Positions 12,784-26,999 of a DNA stretch of 64,000 bases are shown in pieces. The notes beneath the pieces were generated by a model. It made no database searches and had not been told where the DNA came from. It was given only the letters and a program-made list of their open reading frames with translations. The DNA is from Aphis gossypii. Lineage: Eukaryota; Arthropoda; Insecta; Hemiptera; Aphididae. The first letter of the stretch is position 1. Each line of letters begins with the position of its first letter. The translations under genes and the position numbers were made by a program. The stretch lies in contig NC_065530.1 in the NCBI RefSeq assembly GCF_020184175.1, positions 4,402,001 to 4,466,000 of the forward strand, written 5' to 3'.

Positions 12784-13138
12784 ATATCATTACACAAACG
12801 TCACAATCAACCCCGTAGTCGTCGAGATCTATAAAATACAAGTGATAATATTTTTTTAAGGCAGGGTACCTCCTATTTTCCCAACCGGTTCGAGGACATT
12901 TAAAATTCCGAAATCGCTATTCGATATTTTTATTTTTTTTTTGCTATGAGATACGCTTAAGACGAAAACTCTATTTTTTAATAGACAAAAAACATGTTTG
13001 TTTTATGAACGGAGAAGAGAAATTTCGAAGAAACGCCAAAACATCAACGAACGATTTTACACCGGTTTTCAGTCGTTGCAGTTGTTTGTATATACTGTAA
13101 ATTTAATATACCGGATTTGTCGTACGCATGAAATGTAT

Positions 13139-13575
13139 AGGCGCAACTAGACATTAAACTTTTGGGGTGCTAAAATTATACAAAGCTTATGCGATAGAAA
13201 TTACTTTATTCCCTTATTTACAATTTGCATAATGAAAAATGATTATTAATTATATACTTAGTAAAATACTAACTGTATGCAACTATATATATTAAAGAAA
13301 TTCTCCTGTCTTCAGTAGCAAATTTATTTATTATGTCTTCAGTTTTCAATCGATTTACATATAATATTTAACAGTACGACAAATTTTAAAATGATTCTTG
13401 TCATGTTAGACAGTAGCCAATTATTTATTTGTTGTATTATATATGAATTAATACACCATAGATTACTAGAAAGTAGAATAAGTACATAATAATTATAACC
13501 ATATTATTTTAAGGTAATAAAAAAATTAATTAGGGCCATAAACACCCCACAGCTTAAATCAAGTCGCACCCATCG
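13139..13575. mobile_element. Degenerate hAT-like element with imperfect inverted ends
   Basis: The left end reads GGCGCAACTAG and then GGGGTGCTAAA. The right end on the other strand reads GGTGCGACTTG and then GGGGTGTTTAT, so about 34 bases at each end correspond with several mismatches. Such GGCGCAACT ends occur in hAT-type MITEs. I see no matching 8-base duplication and no ORF, so the borders are approximate and the superfamily is tentative. Confidence 0.35.
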
Positions 13576-13864
13576 TGTTGTGGTAATTGATGTATTAAAA
13601 TTTTGAGTAACGTTAAAAATGGGAAATTAACAATTTTTTCTAATAATAATCTATAAGAAAATTTCAATTTAATAACATACATTAAGTATAGATTATTGTT
13701 GAAAAACGACATATAGATAAAAGATATTATTACATTGATTTACCCGTGAAATAATAATAATTAGTGATGATACGAAATTATGGGAACACAAAATATATTG
13801 ACATTATTTCGTGGTATCTATACTATTTTAATATTGCTGTACTTTAACGTTATATAGGATTAAA

Positions 13865-13891
13865 ATATATATATATATATATATATATATA
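13865..13891. repeat. (AT)n microsatellite
   Basis: A pure AT run of about 27 bases within intron 1. Confidence 0.95.
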
Positions 13892-14889
13892 CTAGAAAAT
13901 TGGAAACGTGTTTCTAGACAATTCTTATTATAGTAGTAAGTTGAGGTGTCTTCTATAAAATATAGTATAGTTTAAATATGTAAGTACCTACATAATATAA
14001 ACGTCACGATGGAAACTATCTTGTTAGACTATTAGGTATATATATTAATATTATAATGTTTACGGTCGCGGTATTTTGCACTCGTTGATTTCTTTTTTTT
14101 CCTTTTTAAAAATATTTTTTACGGTTTCGAATCAATGAATACTATATACGCGCCGTCGTTGCGTGTTTAATAAACGTTTTGGAAAGCAAACACGACGAGG
14201 ACTAATTATTATTATCGTACAGTTCCTTCGCATGATTCATTAAAACATTTAGTCGTCATTCGCATAAAATATAATTATATTATTTAAGGACACTAAAGGA
14301 AACACGCGTTCTGCTTTATGTATAGCCAAACCCACACACAATTATTATTATTAATCTTCATTTTTTTTTTGTGATAGTAAAGTAATATAGTGTTCAATCT
14401 CCTCTATATATATATGTATACACACAATAATAAATTATAAATTGGTATTTTTATTTAATATCGATAGTTTAAAACTCAGTTTCCGAGTATTTGTTACTTT
14501 TTTAAAAATTTAATTTGAAATCATACACAGCACCATTATAATATTATATTCGTATTGAACCTAGTTAATTTATATTATGTATACATACAAAATGTTTTTA
14601 CTCGGAAGTCACGTTTGGAAAACGTTTCAATGAGTCACATTTAATGATCGTAATTTTAATTTTAATTTTTTTTTTTTTATAATAAACGTATGCAATACAA
14701 TTTGCGTGTATACTAAACATTAAAACATGGACATTTTTCGACGAATCAGACCATGTGATATTATTAGTTTTTTTTTCTGTGGAAACACATACTCGTTTCA
14801 TATATTTAGTGAATCCTGCTATGACATACTATGAACTACATATTTGTCATATTTATAATATTATAACATAATATCATCATCCCACGCTT

Positions 14890-15560
14890 TGTCTTTCAGC
14901 GTTGTAGTACTACACGTCTCGCTCGCTATCGGTCAGCACAGTCGTATATTTTGTTAAACGTTTGCAGTCATACATGATATCATATTATTATATTATATAC
15001 ACAATCTACAAACATTATTTTGTATAAAACGTTTGGTTTTATTTTTTCGCACCGACAGCAATTGAAATCGATTACTTCAAAGGGTCTGGAAGGGGAGCAT
15101 AATATAGAGGGGACGGGGTCTCGGCGAGAATCAATAATATAATATAGAGTCGTTATAATACGCAAAACAAAGAGTATACCCACGCGTCCTATATATACGA
15201 TGTATATGTATATAATGGTGCAAAGGCGCGCGCGTAATCGGTGGTGGTGGTCGGTTGTCGAATAATAATATTATAATAATGTTCGGGCCGGGCTTCTGAG
15301 AGAGATGATATTATTGGCGAGCCAAAGGTTAGCGAATATTATTGTTGTATTATTGTTCGCGTCAAAGTTTCGTTTTGTAGGTACCGCCGTTTTGCACTGT
15401 CATATTATTATTATTATTATTATTTTATTCTTCTCTGCGTGTAATATGATAAACAAACAAAAGGGGCTTCTACTGCTGCTGTTGTTAGTAATTCGTTTTG
15501 CCACTGTAATCCTTTTTTCCTGTTGCCGACGACGACGTGCCTGTATATGTACACGCTGCA
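14890..15560. other. CpG-richer intronic patch (possible regulatory DNA)
   Basis: This patch has clusters of CG-containing words (CGTCTCGCTCGC, GGCGCGCGCG, GACGACGACG) and a G-rich run (GGTGGTGGTGG) in DNA that is otherwise strongly AT-rich. Open frames here are short, repeat-driven and unlike known proteins. Long introns of insect homeobox genes often hold enhancers, and CpG-keeping patches are candidates. This is an inference from composition and gene context only. Confidence 0.25.
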
Positions 15561-15942
15561 TGTATATAGATATATACTATATAGATATAAATATATTGTC
15601 CTCATGTCGGACGTGCGTGCACAAAAATTATGTTTGTTTTGCTTGTTGTTTAAATATAACGTGCACATTTTATTACACATTACACGTATAAGTGCCAATT
15701 CAAGATTGTAAAATTAAAAAACAAAACTGACGTCGATCATGCCCCAATAAACGATGTTGTGTTTCAGTAATAATTACGAAGGTGATATCATTTAAAATTT
15801 TGCTGTTGCGATTGTCGATCCCGATCAGAAATATCAAATGCTCCTAAACTTTTAAACAATGAATCATAATTTTTTGTATGAAGGTACTCTTAGTATACGC
15901 TGAAACGCATAGTATGGTATAACTGTAACTTAAATTCTATTA

Positions 15943-16266
15943 TCGTAGAACCTCGATTATCCGTCCCCCGATTAACCGTCAGGCCACACTTGCACGGACT
16001 CTACTTGCGTGTTGAAGTAAAATCTTATTACCTTGTGTATGCGAGTATGTATGTAAATTGTAAATAATAAAAAAAAAATAATAATAATGTACCAATAAGT
16101 AATAGTATCTAATTATATCAATATGCATGTTAAAATTATCAAAAAAAATAATAAAAAATAAGTACTTCTGTATGTTTAAAAAAATATTTGTTGCTCGCTT
16201 AACCGTCTTTTCGATTATCCGTCAAAGCTCCAGTCTCGAGACTGACGGTTAATCGAGGTTCTACTG
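15943..16266. mobile_element. Pogo/Tigger-like MITE, 324 bp
   Basis: The left end is GTAGAACCTCGATTATCCGT after two mutated bases. The right end on the other strand is CAGTAGAACCTCGATTAACC. These match the known CAGTA-AACCTCGATTA ends of the pogo/Tigger branch of Tc1/mariner-type transposons. A TA dinucleotide flanks each side (15941-15942 and 16267-16268), as expected for this superfamily. The core word GATTA(T/A)CCGTC occurs twice at the left (15955-15965 and 15970-15980) and again in both orientations at the right. There is a perfect 14-base palindrome at 16231-16244. The centre is AT-rich with no transposase, so mobility would need an autonomous relative. Confidence 0.8.
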
Positions 16267-19200
16267 TATAATCAATAATCATCTTTCTGTTTCTCACTAT
16301 AGATATAGTAATGCTTAAGTCTGGCCTCTCGCAGTACACTTTCGTATTATATGATTATGTTTGTAAACAAAAACAATAGTCATTAGGTCGGCGTTGCGTT
16401 TAAAATAGGACATACAATAAATCGTTTACACGCAATTTATCCTAATGATAGAAGACGTAGTGCAAACTCGAAAATTATACATTCACCAAAAACAACAAAT
16501 AATAATAATAATAATAATTTGTCATATGTCCACCAGGTCTGTAGCCTATAGGTGTAGTAATTAAGATGCAAGTGTACTATAATATAATACGTACTTAAAT
16601 ATACAATTTATACTCATGCGTACTAAGTATTAGTACAAAGCAGAGTATTAAAAAAAAAAATCGTTTTATAAATTGAAAAATACTCATATGTGTACATAAT
16701 GCAAGCACTCTTAACGTTTTTCTACTGCGTTTACTATTAATGATTCAATATAAGAATACGTAGGTTTATTGTATGTATGACCTGATAATAATAAAGTCGT
16801 TTATGTTTATTTGATAACGAATTTATCATCGCACATTATATATTACGATCAAGACTTCCTCTGTTTAAAATATATCAATATATTATACAACATGTTGTGT
16901 ATTTATTATTGTTAAATGCACCTCACACCTGTCCGTGAAATAGTAACAGTAGTCAAATTTTTTGTGGAAGAGTACCTAACATCGGTATTAATAAGCACTA
17001 AATTGATCGTGTGATGGCTATTGTGGCGTCACGTTGTGTTTTGTTTATAATAAATAATAATGTAGGTATAGAAACATATTTTATGGAACACTATATACAA
17101 ATTCAGTGAAAATATCAATGTGTGCTGTGTTCATAATGCAAATGTGTAGTATTCATTGCAATAGCTTTGGTTTAAAGCTTGTAAATAAATTGTAATCAAT
17201 AATTATTTTTATATCGAAAATAGTGTAGCCAACTACTGTAACCAAACTATTGCAGTTATTATTTAAACCAAATACAATTTTTATTTGAATACTAATTTTT
17301 TTTTTTTTTGAAAATTAAAAAACGATTACAGTTGGTTATAACATTCTAAAAAGTGATTGCAACGACCTAGGAGGGGCAATCCATCGTGCGGCGCTCGTTG
17401 CAGTCGTTACGGTTGCTGATTTGTATACAAACACACTCACATAATAATATAATGTAAACCGTTTAAATGGATTCCTGATGTTAACTCTCTTTCTCTCTCT
17501 CTCGGGAGGGCTCGGGTCTGGTCAATAAATTGTTCATATATGCGGAACGGTTATATTAGCGTATAAATAGTGTCCTCTTTTTTTATACAAACGATATTAT
17601 CATTATTATTGTTGTTTAAATATATTCGTAAAGGAGTTCAGAGAACGTTTTTTTCAAATTTCAACTTTTATTTCGTCTCATAATTACTGCGTCAAAACCA
17701 CCTAAACTAGTTTCGTGAACTATAATAATATAGGTATTTATTTATTATTTGGTAATAATAATAATTTGTATTTAATATACCATTATTATCATAATAATAT
17801 ATTAATATGTACCTATACAGCATACTTCGAAAAATTAATATTTTTTTTTTAATACAAAAATGCTGTATTGACTTTATTATTATTTAGTATTCATTCACAT
17901 CGTTTACTGCTGTTGTTTGTTCTTTACTGATGAACGCCATTAGTTATTAATTTATTATATATAACACACAATACGTCGTTATTTAATAAAACATAAATTC
18001 CCATTAAAATAATATTATACATCAAACATTACAACGGTATTTTTTAGTCCAATTGTGATTTCCAAAAACTGCTGAATGCGTCAGTTAAAAAAATCACCCA
18101 TTTATGGTTTTATATATGTCACTGTTATTTACTCAGTGCGTTTAAAAACAATGGAATCGTTCAATTTTATCGCCCCCTTCTTTCAACGACACACAATGAT
18201 CAATATTGTGTCGTGTCGTTGCTGTGAACGGCCAGTAACCTTAAACAGCCTGCAGTATCTGCGTATATTATGTAATGTATTAAATCATAAACAGCAGTGT
18301 TTTATGTATCAATAGTAAAATGTAAACAATATAATAAATAATGTTTATACTTGTGATTTAGGAAATATTAGTATGCGTGTTCCCCGTCTCCCAACCGATT
18401 TTTTTTTAATTTTTTGAGTATTGTATGTATCCTTAGAATATAAAATATTACATTTATCGTCATTGTAACGATGTTCATTAAACCACCACGTTTTGGCAAG
18501 CTCTTTTGCAACGTTTGTCATGTGCATAGACGTATAGTATATAGTCGTCGTGGTACCCAAGTACCCAAGTAACTAAATTCTTAATTCTTATACTCTATAG
18601 GCAAATATATTTATTATACCATACCTGTGTGGCTGTGTTCGTATACCTACAGTTGTTGTACACTGTCATAAGAAATATTTTTGTGTGTTGGTCATGACTC
18701 ATGATCTACCAATTTTACCGACGTAAATCACTCTTATGAGTTTTCCGTTTTTCATTGTTAAAATACTATAATTTACATTTTATACCCACAGCTTATGTTT
18801 GTAGTCATCGATAAAGTAACATAATATATATTTTATTATAACTTTTACTTATAATGATGATTTTGATTTTTAAATCTATAAACATAGCTGCCTCCTCCTT
18901 TTCGTTGGCTATTTCGACAATTGACTATCATATAAAAATAATACATATCCTTAATTTGTTGGTAAAAAAAAAACAATTCATGTAAATGCACTTTAATTGA
19001 ATCAAACACGCACTAGACGGGAAACGTAATTATTCACGGAACAAGAATAGAAAGAGTTCAAAGTGTGTTCTCTTCGTGTGTAAATTATTGTTTATTGTTT
19101 GCAACTACGCATTATGTACACGCCATTATAATTTTTAATCGACGGTCAGCAGCGATGGCAATGTGATTAGGTACTTATGTATACACGTAAAATAATATAA

Positions 19201-22069
19201 GTTAAACAAAAGGTCAAAACCAAAAATACATTTTTCTATGCACTAATTGATCGATTTCGATCAGATTTAAATAGTCTAAAATTCTACAACAAAGGTAAAT
19301 CTATCTATACTATACAAATATATTTATTACATATTATTTCTCTAAGCATAGGAATCCTGAATGAACAACCAACTTCTGTGTAACATCCCGACATCCATTC
19401 TATTGTCTCGATATCAGTAATACATTAATACGCGTAAATGACACAATTAACAATCCGTGTATATTATAATACCTACGTTGATACATATTATTATCATTTT
19501 ATTATTATTAATACATATTATTGTACAAGCAGATTAGCAAATAGTGGCAACATCGCGTAATCGTTTCGTTCTTAACAATCGGCGACTATAACCTATTTGT
19601 TTTCTTTCTCTAGCCCACACACAACATAGTCAATTTTCGTTTAGCAATTTAAATTTTGTATTGTTAGCTTTACTATAAGAGTGTATTGACTTATCATCAA
19701 ATTTAAAGGTAAGAATAATATCTAGGATACCGCATAGTCCAGCGGACTCTATTTATAGTTTAATTAAAAAATTAATTATAACTATTATATGTAAAATATT
19801 ACGTTTTTAAAATGTCCATAACTCATTTTAAAATTAAAATATCAATATGAACCTTAAGGTATCAGATATTAATATTCTTACTTTTAAGTTTGACAATAGG
19901 TCAATTCATTCTAATATCAAGACTATCTACATGCAATTGGAGTTATTGTGAACGCAAGTTTGCTAAATTTCATGTGGGTTAGAGAGAGAAAACAAAATGG
20001 TGCAACTAACACCTCTTAGTTATTTTACTGTTGATAAAATTGCGTGTAACAAACAACTGGCAGCCAATCAACCATCCAATTTATGATGCACACGAATATT
20101 TTAATCGTTATTGGAATTTAATGAGTGAGTTTAATGTGTTACGCAGCCGACCGTGGTCTGCGATTTCCGACCGACTTCCTCCTCAAGTACTATAGTATCC
20201 ACGACAACAACGAATTAATTATTATACTATCTTGTAGCCTATAAGTAAATAATATAATATAAACTTCGAAAGTGCATTTTTAAACACATATGAGTATTTT
20301 ATATCTTTACATTTGTTGTCGAATCGTTATTATCATAGTCACGAATATATTCTATCGAGGGTTTTCGGATATTTGGCAATAATATACTACATTAAGGAGC
20401 GCGTTTGTTACAATGGTCATAAAATATGCATATTTAATGTGATGTGTGATATCGGTATAATATATTCTTTTAAATTGTTATTGGATTAATACTTTATATA
20501 CGTATATTGTTGGTTTACCTAATTTTGAGATAACGTTTAATATTATACTCTGTGGCTATTATATTACATGCGTGCAATTATTAGTGTGACTGTGGCATAT
20601 ATTTTACATTTTGCTGTGTATTATAATCGCTTCGTCGAAAATGTATATTAACTCTATAATATGTACTCATGTGCCGCTACCGTATGCTAAACCTATTTAT
20701 ATACTAAAATACTATACACAATATTTGCGCGACTTATAAAAAAAATTATATAAGTCCTCGCGCGTCGCAAATACTTGTCAAACCAGATAATTTTTTCACA
20801 AATTTGGATCACATGAGAAATCGGATACGATAAGATCAAAACTAGTTCACAGTTTTCAGTGTTAAAATATTATTATCGTCAACGGTAATTTAATATTTCG
20901 CAGCAGAATTCGTGTTAATATTAGTTAAATTATATGACGTATTCTATAATAATTAACTGACTGTAGTAAAAAAAGTAAAAATATATAAAAACGCAACTAT
21001 TAAAAATATATTTTTAATCGTTTACGAATCGTCTTAAGGAGCACTGCACGATAATCATAGTATACCATCAGCAAATTTAAATTGAAACTATGCGCAGAAG
21101 GATATGTGAACACACATTTTTATTTGTTTGTTAGACCCGATAAAAAATTTAAGAAAAAATGATTTGACAATTTATGAGCATATATTGAAAATAATCGCAG
21201 GTTGTTGCAATAATTGTGTTAAAATGTATAATATATTATTGTGAAATGTGTGCGCATAGTTGTAATACCAATAGTAAAGAAAAAAATAAATGCGAATCGG
21301 CAAGCGGTGAGAGTTGACGATTACCGAAAACAAAACCATAACAATCGAATACTGCACGCGCATATATTATTATATATACATGCATATATTGTTGTTATGA
21401 CAACGTGTTGGATATGTACATAATTTTATTATTATTATATTTTATATAGATACGCGAAGAAAGCCACCTGCGAGTACATAGGTATACCGGAAATCGGTAT
21501 TATCATTATATAGGTACATAAATAATAATAAACGTGAAGCAAGTACGCGGGACGTGCATAATATTATTTCTGAAATCATTGTGTTGCGCATTTTACGACT
21601 GTGACAAGTGCGTCGGTTATGGCCATTAACGTGAAACGGAGAGTAATCATAATAATAATATTATAATATAATATAATATATATATACATATCTATATAGT
21701 GTGTGATGTCATTGGTGTGGCGGTAGTTTTGACATTATTATTATTACTATTATCATCATCATCATTTGTACATTTTACCGTATCTCGTGAGCGGACTGTT
21801 TGCACAATACTAATGGGCACACACGCGCGGCTGCGTAAAGAGGAGAACCACCGTCGGTTTTTTGGACGCTCGAATATTTACATTTTTTATTCCACTCCAC
21901 CCGTAATGGTTTTTCTCCACTCTTGTTTGTTTTATTTGTACGTGGCGTACGTCTGTGCGCACGTGTGTGGGTGCCTATACAATGGATCTATCGAATATCA
22001 AGCGACAAGCATATTATATGGGGTGATCTGTGAAAATCTGTGAAAATACCACAGTGTAACCCGACCCTA

Positions 22070-22443
22070 AGATTCATTATTTCAGAAAAACTGAGGTTTT
22101 TGAAAATATTTCTGTTTACACTATTTGAAGTAGTTGCAAAATAATAGTTGTGAAAAAATTATACTTTTTTTATTTTTAAGTTTTGTACTGTTATAGATTA
22201 CAGCATATATTTTTAATTTTATATTCCGAAGTAGAAGATTTCAGTCTATGAGAATCAAATTTCGGACAAATAGATTAGTTTATTAGTATTTAAAGCTTGA
22301 TTATAGACACACGGAGTTGTGGATGAACATTTTGTGGAATGCCCTGTTTGTACTTCTCTTCTTCGTTCATCAAAACTTTAAATACTCAGTCATAGGTTTT
22401 GAAATAATTAATAATGCCTTACGTTAAATAAATCACCCGGTAT
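22070..22443. mobile_element. GGGTGAT-end family fragment, right terminus
   Basis: The right edge reads CTTACGTTAAATAAATCACC followed by CGGTAT. It matches CTTACGTTTTATGGATCACC, then CGGTAT, near 62276-62301. On the opposite strand both give an ATACCGGGTGAT end. The left border is a guess, taken where the sequence turns AT-rich after about 22070. No ORF of transposase type is present. Confidence 0.35.
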
Positions 22444-25400
22444 GGTGTTATCCACACGGCACACACGAACGCACGATCACATAAGGGTGTGTGACTATAA
22501 TATTTATTTCATAAACATATCCATTGTTAATGGTGTAGTTTGTACATTTCTCTCTTAGTCCTCTGTGTTTATATTTGACTAATTTCCATTTATTGGCTTC
22601 CGCCGCGATATACCCGGACTCTACGCGTCGTATAGTTTTAACCCAATTTATCAATGATTATTAATAATTAATATATTATAAGTATTCACCGAAGTATTCC
22701 TGTGCTGTGTTTATTGTTTAGCGTACCACAGTAATAATGATTATGTTGCATAATATGCAAAACATATTATGTTTGTAGGCTAATAAGTAATAACCCATGT
22801 TGTCAAAGCATTTACCTTTAATTTAAAAAAACGCTTCCGTATTCAGAGTTCAGCATTCGAAAACCGTTTTCATCGCGACTCGCGATAATCAACTTCTCAC
22901 ACCTAATCTAATAACGACTTACAGTGCCAGTATATACTTGCAGGATACACTGCTTTTTTAATTTGTACGAATACAACTGTTCGTGGGTGCACGTGGCAGC
23001 GACCAGCGAGATTAAATTTCTAGCACGCTTAAACTCGTTTATTATACACAGTAGTAATGATCATAATATTATTAATGCGTAGAGTAGTAATGTATAATTA
23101 TATTATATATCTATGTATTTTAACAATAATAACATTCATCGAACGATTTGCGTTTACTTTTTAAAAAAAAACACGTGCCAGATTTTAATTTTAATTAAAG
23201 TGCGAATACATAATCTACGCGTATATAAAGCCTATGAATCACCAACTATATAGTAGCCTCCAGTAGGTATTATAGGTATCATTATTATAATGGGAGACGA
23301 GATAAAAAAAACTTTATATCAACGATTGTTACAATAATTCCGGCTCATGTTGTTTTATCCTCGAATTTAAATTTAGTTCAAAGTGAGTGTCAACAGTTAT
23401 ACATTAACAAAAACGTTTTTTAATTTTTACGACTCCGTAAACACCCGGCGGAATATTATTATTTTTATAGTAACGTATGCGTACAGCGGTAGTAGGTATA
23501 TATTAATATATAATAACCTATCCTCAGAACCGAAAGACATAAAACGAAAAAAAGATAAGGCCAAACCGACAGTAATAATATAATGTAATATCTCTTTAAA
23601 ACTTTAAAAATCCTATAAAATTGATTTATAAGATTTATGTCTATGAAAAGCCATGCGTTTTTATTTCGTTACATAGACGTGTGACATGTCGTTCAAATTT
23701 AACCAACATGTTATAAGCAATGAAATTGGTTTTTATTATTTTTTTATTTAGTTTCGACAGCGAATACGTAGAAATGAATATAGATTTTGTTTCTGTATCA
23801 TAATAATATAGAAGTGTTGAAATACATATACTCGTTTAAATTTTAGATAAAAACTCTCAGCACGTTAGTATTTCTAATTTCATGTCTTTTCTTGTTAAAT
23901 TATTTTTTTTATATGATAACAAAATATATACAATTAATAATAAATTATACACTACACATTGCATATAATATTTTATGTTTACATAACATTTGACAGGTCG
24001 TATTGTATCATAGTCGTTGATATCGATAAAATAATAATATTATTAGGTAATGTACGTATGTTTTTACTTCTTACATTATTACTCATTTATAATTAGCAAT
24101 TAACAGATTCTAGTATTTGTAATAAAAAAAATAATTCATTTTTTTCTTTTATAAGATTAATATGATCATTAATCATTGAATAATAAGATAATATTATATT
24201 ATGGTACATTTTCTAACTCTATTTATTTAAATCACGAAGAAATCTAGGTACTCGTTTTATCATAGACCTAATTGTTTCTATAAACATATTTTTATTAATT
24301 TTTCATTAGTTTATTACCTTTGAACATGATTTACTTATATACGAATATATATAAGGTTAGAATTTTTGATACCTATTAATCATCATATAAAATATTTAAT
24401 GTATTTCTTATGTTATGACTTATGAGTCATAACTTATGACTTATGGTAATATGATTATATATTAATGTAATGGGATTAATATGGGACTAATATTACTTAG
24501 GTTTATTATTATTTATGCTATAATAATATTTTGTTGATAGTAACTCATTAGTTCATTAGTAATTTTTCGTTAATCGCAAAATACTAATAATAAAAATAAA
24601 ACATATTTTGCTTCTTCGAAAATGTTGATATAACACACAATCAGTTTTTGATTAGATTAGTTTACAAACTACGACCCATTATACATTAACCACTTAAAGT
24701 TTCTTCGAAGGAAAGTGAAAATAAAGACGGTTTTGAAGAATCATCGTCGCCGCACCATTTAATATTCTTTTAATCACTTCATGTCAACTCGATAAATAAT
24801 AATAAATAATTATTGTAGAAAATCAACTTTGATTTCTGAAAATTTAATTTACCAAACTAATTAAAATTAATCAAATGTTTAGATAAACACTTGTAATGGG
24901 TTTGTACATATTATTGCAATACATAAATACACTCATTTTATATGATGAGAAACGCTATAAACGACGGCTATAAAGTCAACGGAATACTATAAAAATAAAA
25001 ATTTTACAAACTCATAGATTTTAATATTATGTATATTATAATCTATGTAGACTTTAATTATCATAGGTTTAAATAGTATATTTGCTGGCGACCCTCTAAA
25101 TCGTTTAAAAAACGGCGTATGCCTTATAATCAATATTGTATAACATCCAGCGGCATACGGTAGTGACTAATAGCTACGTATGAAATTAAACTTATATTTT
25201 TCAACGACTACGACGATAAAATACAAAATATTGATAGATATGTTAAGAACTTTGGTACGGTTTCATTTGTACTAATGTACCTATAAATATATTTTTGGAA
25301 TTTTTGAACAAATCTATAACTAAATCAAATCTATCGAATAATCGATATGTGCGATATATTTATTCTTTATATCTGGATGGTACGTTAGGTTATACTTTAA

Positions 25401-26999
25401 CTGACAACTGTGATGGTTCGTCAGAAACAAATGTCTGTGACTAAATGGAGAGATAGATTTTGACAATTGTACAGATTATTAGGCCCATCTCTGTTCTCAT
25501 ACTAATTATAGTGTGCAGACTATAATATATAATATTATCATAATATGTGACAATCCTTGTTTTAGTATATTTACCTGCAATACCCTAACCATTGAGGTGC
25601 AGGCATTTATCCTCGATGCATTTGACCGTATGCTCTGTCGATTGCTTATATTATAATGTATCATCAAATGCCAAATGACAGGTCCATGTCCTCAACACCC
25701 CCACTGTCCAATTTTGAGATGAACCCATATCAATCGTTTGTTTGGTGTATTTGATTGTACCTCAAGAACCGTCGTTTGACGTTTTGATTGTGATCATATG
25801 TGATAATGATATATGATACATTTTATATGTACAATGTACATGTGCCTTAACACACACACATATACACTCATATACATATATTATATACATATTTACACCG
25901 TGATATTCAAATCACATTATGTAATGTTTGCCTTTCACTATAGCTCATTTTATCGTCATCGTTATGAGTGCCTGTGTGTGTTTTTGGTCGGGTGAGAGTA
26001 TACAGTAGGCATATTATATATTATTATAGTATATTATACGCATCACGAAAGACCGGAAAATGATTACTAATTAAATTATCTAACTTACCTATCTAACCTA
26101 TATATATGTATATTATTAGTTTATCGAGTACATATCTATAAACTATAAAGTTTAATATCTTATTCGGAAACTGTGCTGCAAATTGCAATAATTATCATAT
26201 ACCTAGTGTAAATTACTTGTGTACACGGACGGCGGATACCTACACAAGTTTTAATCTAAAAAAGTCACATATAACTATTTTATGGTACCTATTCTTAAAC
26301 TGAATTACATAGTAAATAGTGAGTTTCATATTTGAGAGTTTTTTTACATATGAAATAATATACAACTATAATATTGCAACGTTGACAAATGCCACTCCAA
26401 TTTTCATACTTCAAAAATCGAAGTTTTTATGTAGGACTTATAATTTTTTATATTAAACGAGTGCATATAATTATAATATTATGTGTATACAACTAAAAAA
26501 AAATGCTTGTAAAAAATAATATAATTGGGCGATGAATGAAAGAAGAAAAACAAATAATTGCGCTTATCTGCCAAGAGGTAATCATTAGTGTTACATAGGT
26601 GTACCTCTATATTTATATGAACGTGATAAGACTAACTATTACAATTTTATATTATTATTACATGCATGTAATAGCTATACACGTTGTTAAATAAGTCTTT
26701 ATCTCCGAGTCAATTTCACGAATAGGCGGAAAGTGTACGTCGTTATGATTAATCGGTAATAGAATATATTGGTTTTATTGTGATTTTTTTAAAATACGCA
26801 TACACACGTTTTTCGTTTCATAATACATTTTATACTTCATTTGAGTTACATGATCATTAAATGTTTTATTTATTTTTTTTTGTTTTGCTAGACTCCATCG
26901 CATTATTATTGTTGACACCGCCAAAATCGAAATCCAATAGAGAACAGATTTCGTTTGGGGATTTTATTTTTTATTTCCACCGAAAACTCCATTGTCCGA

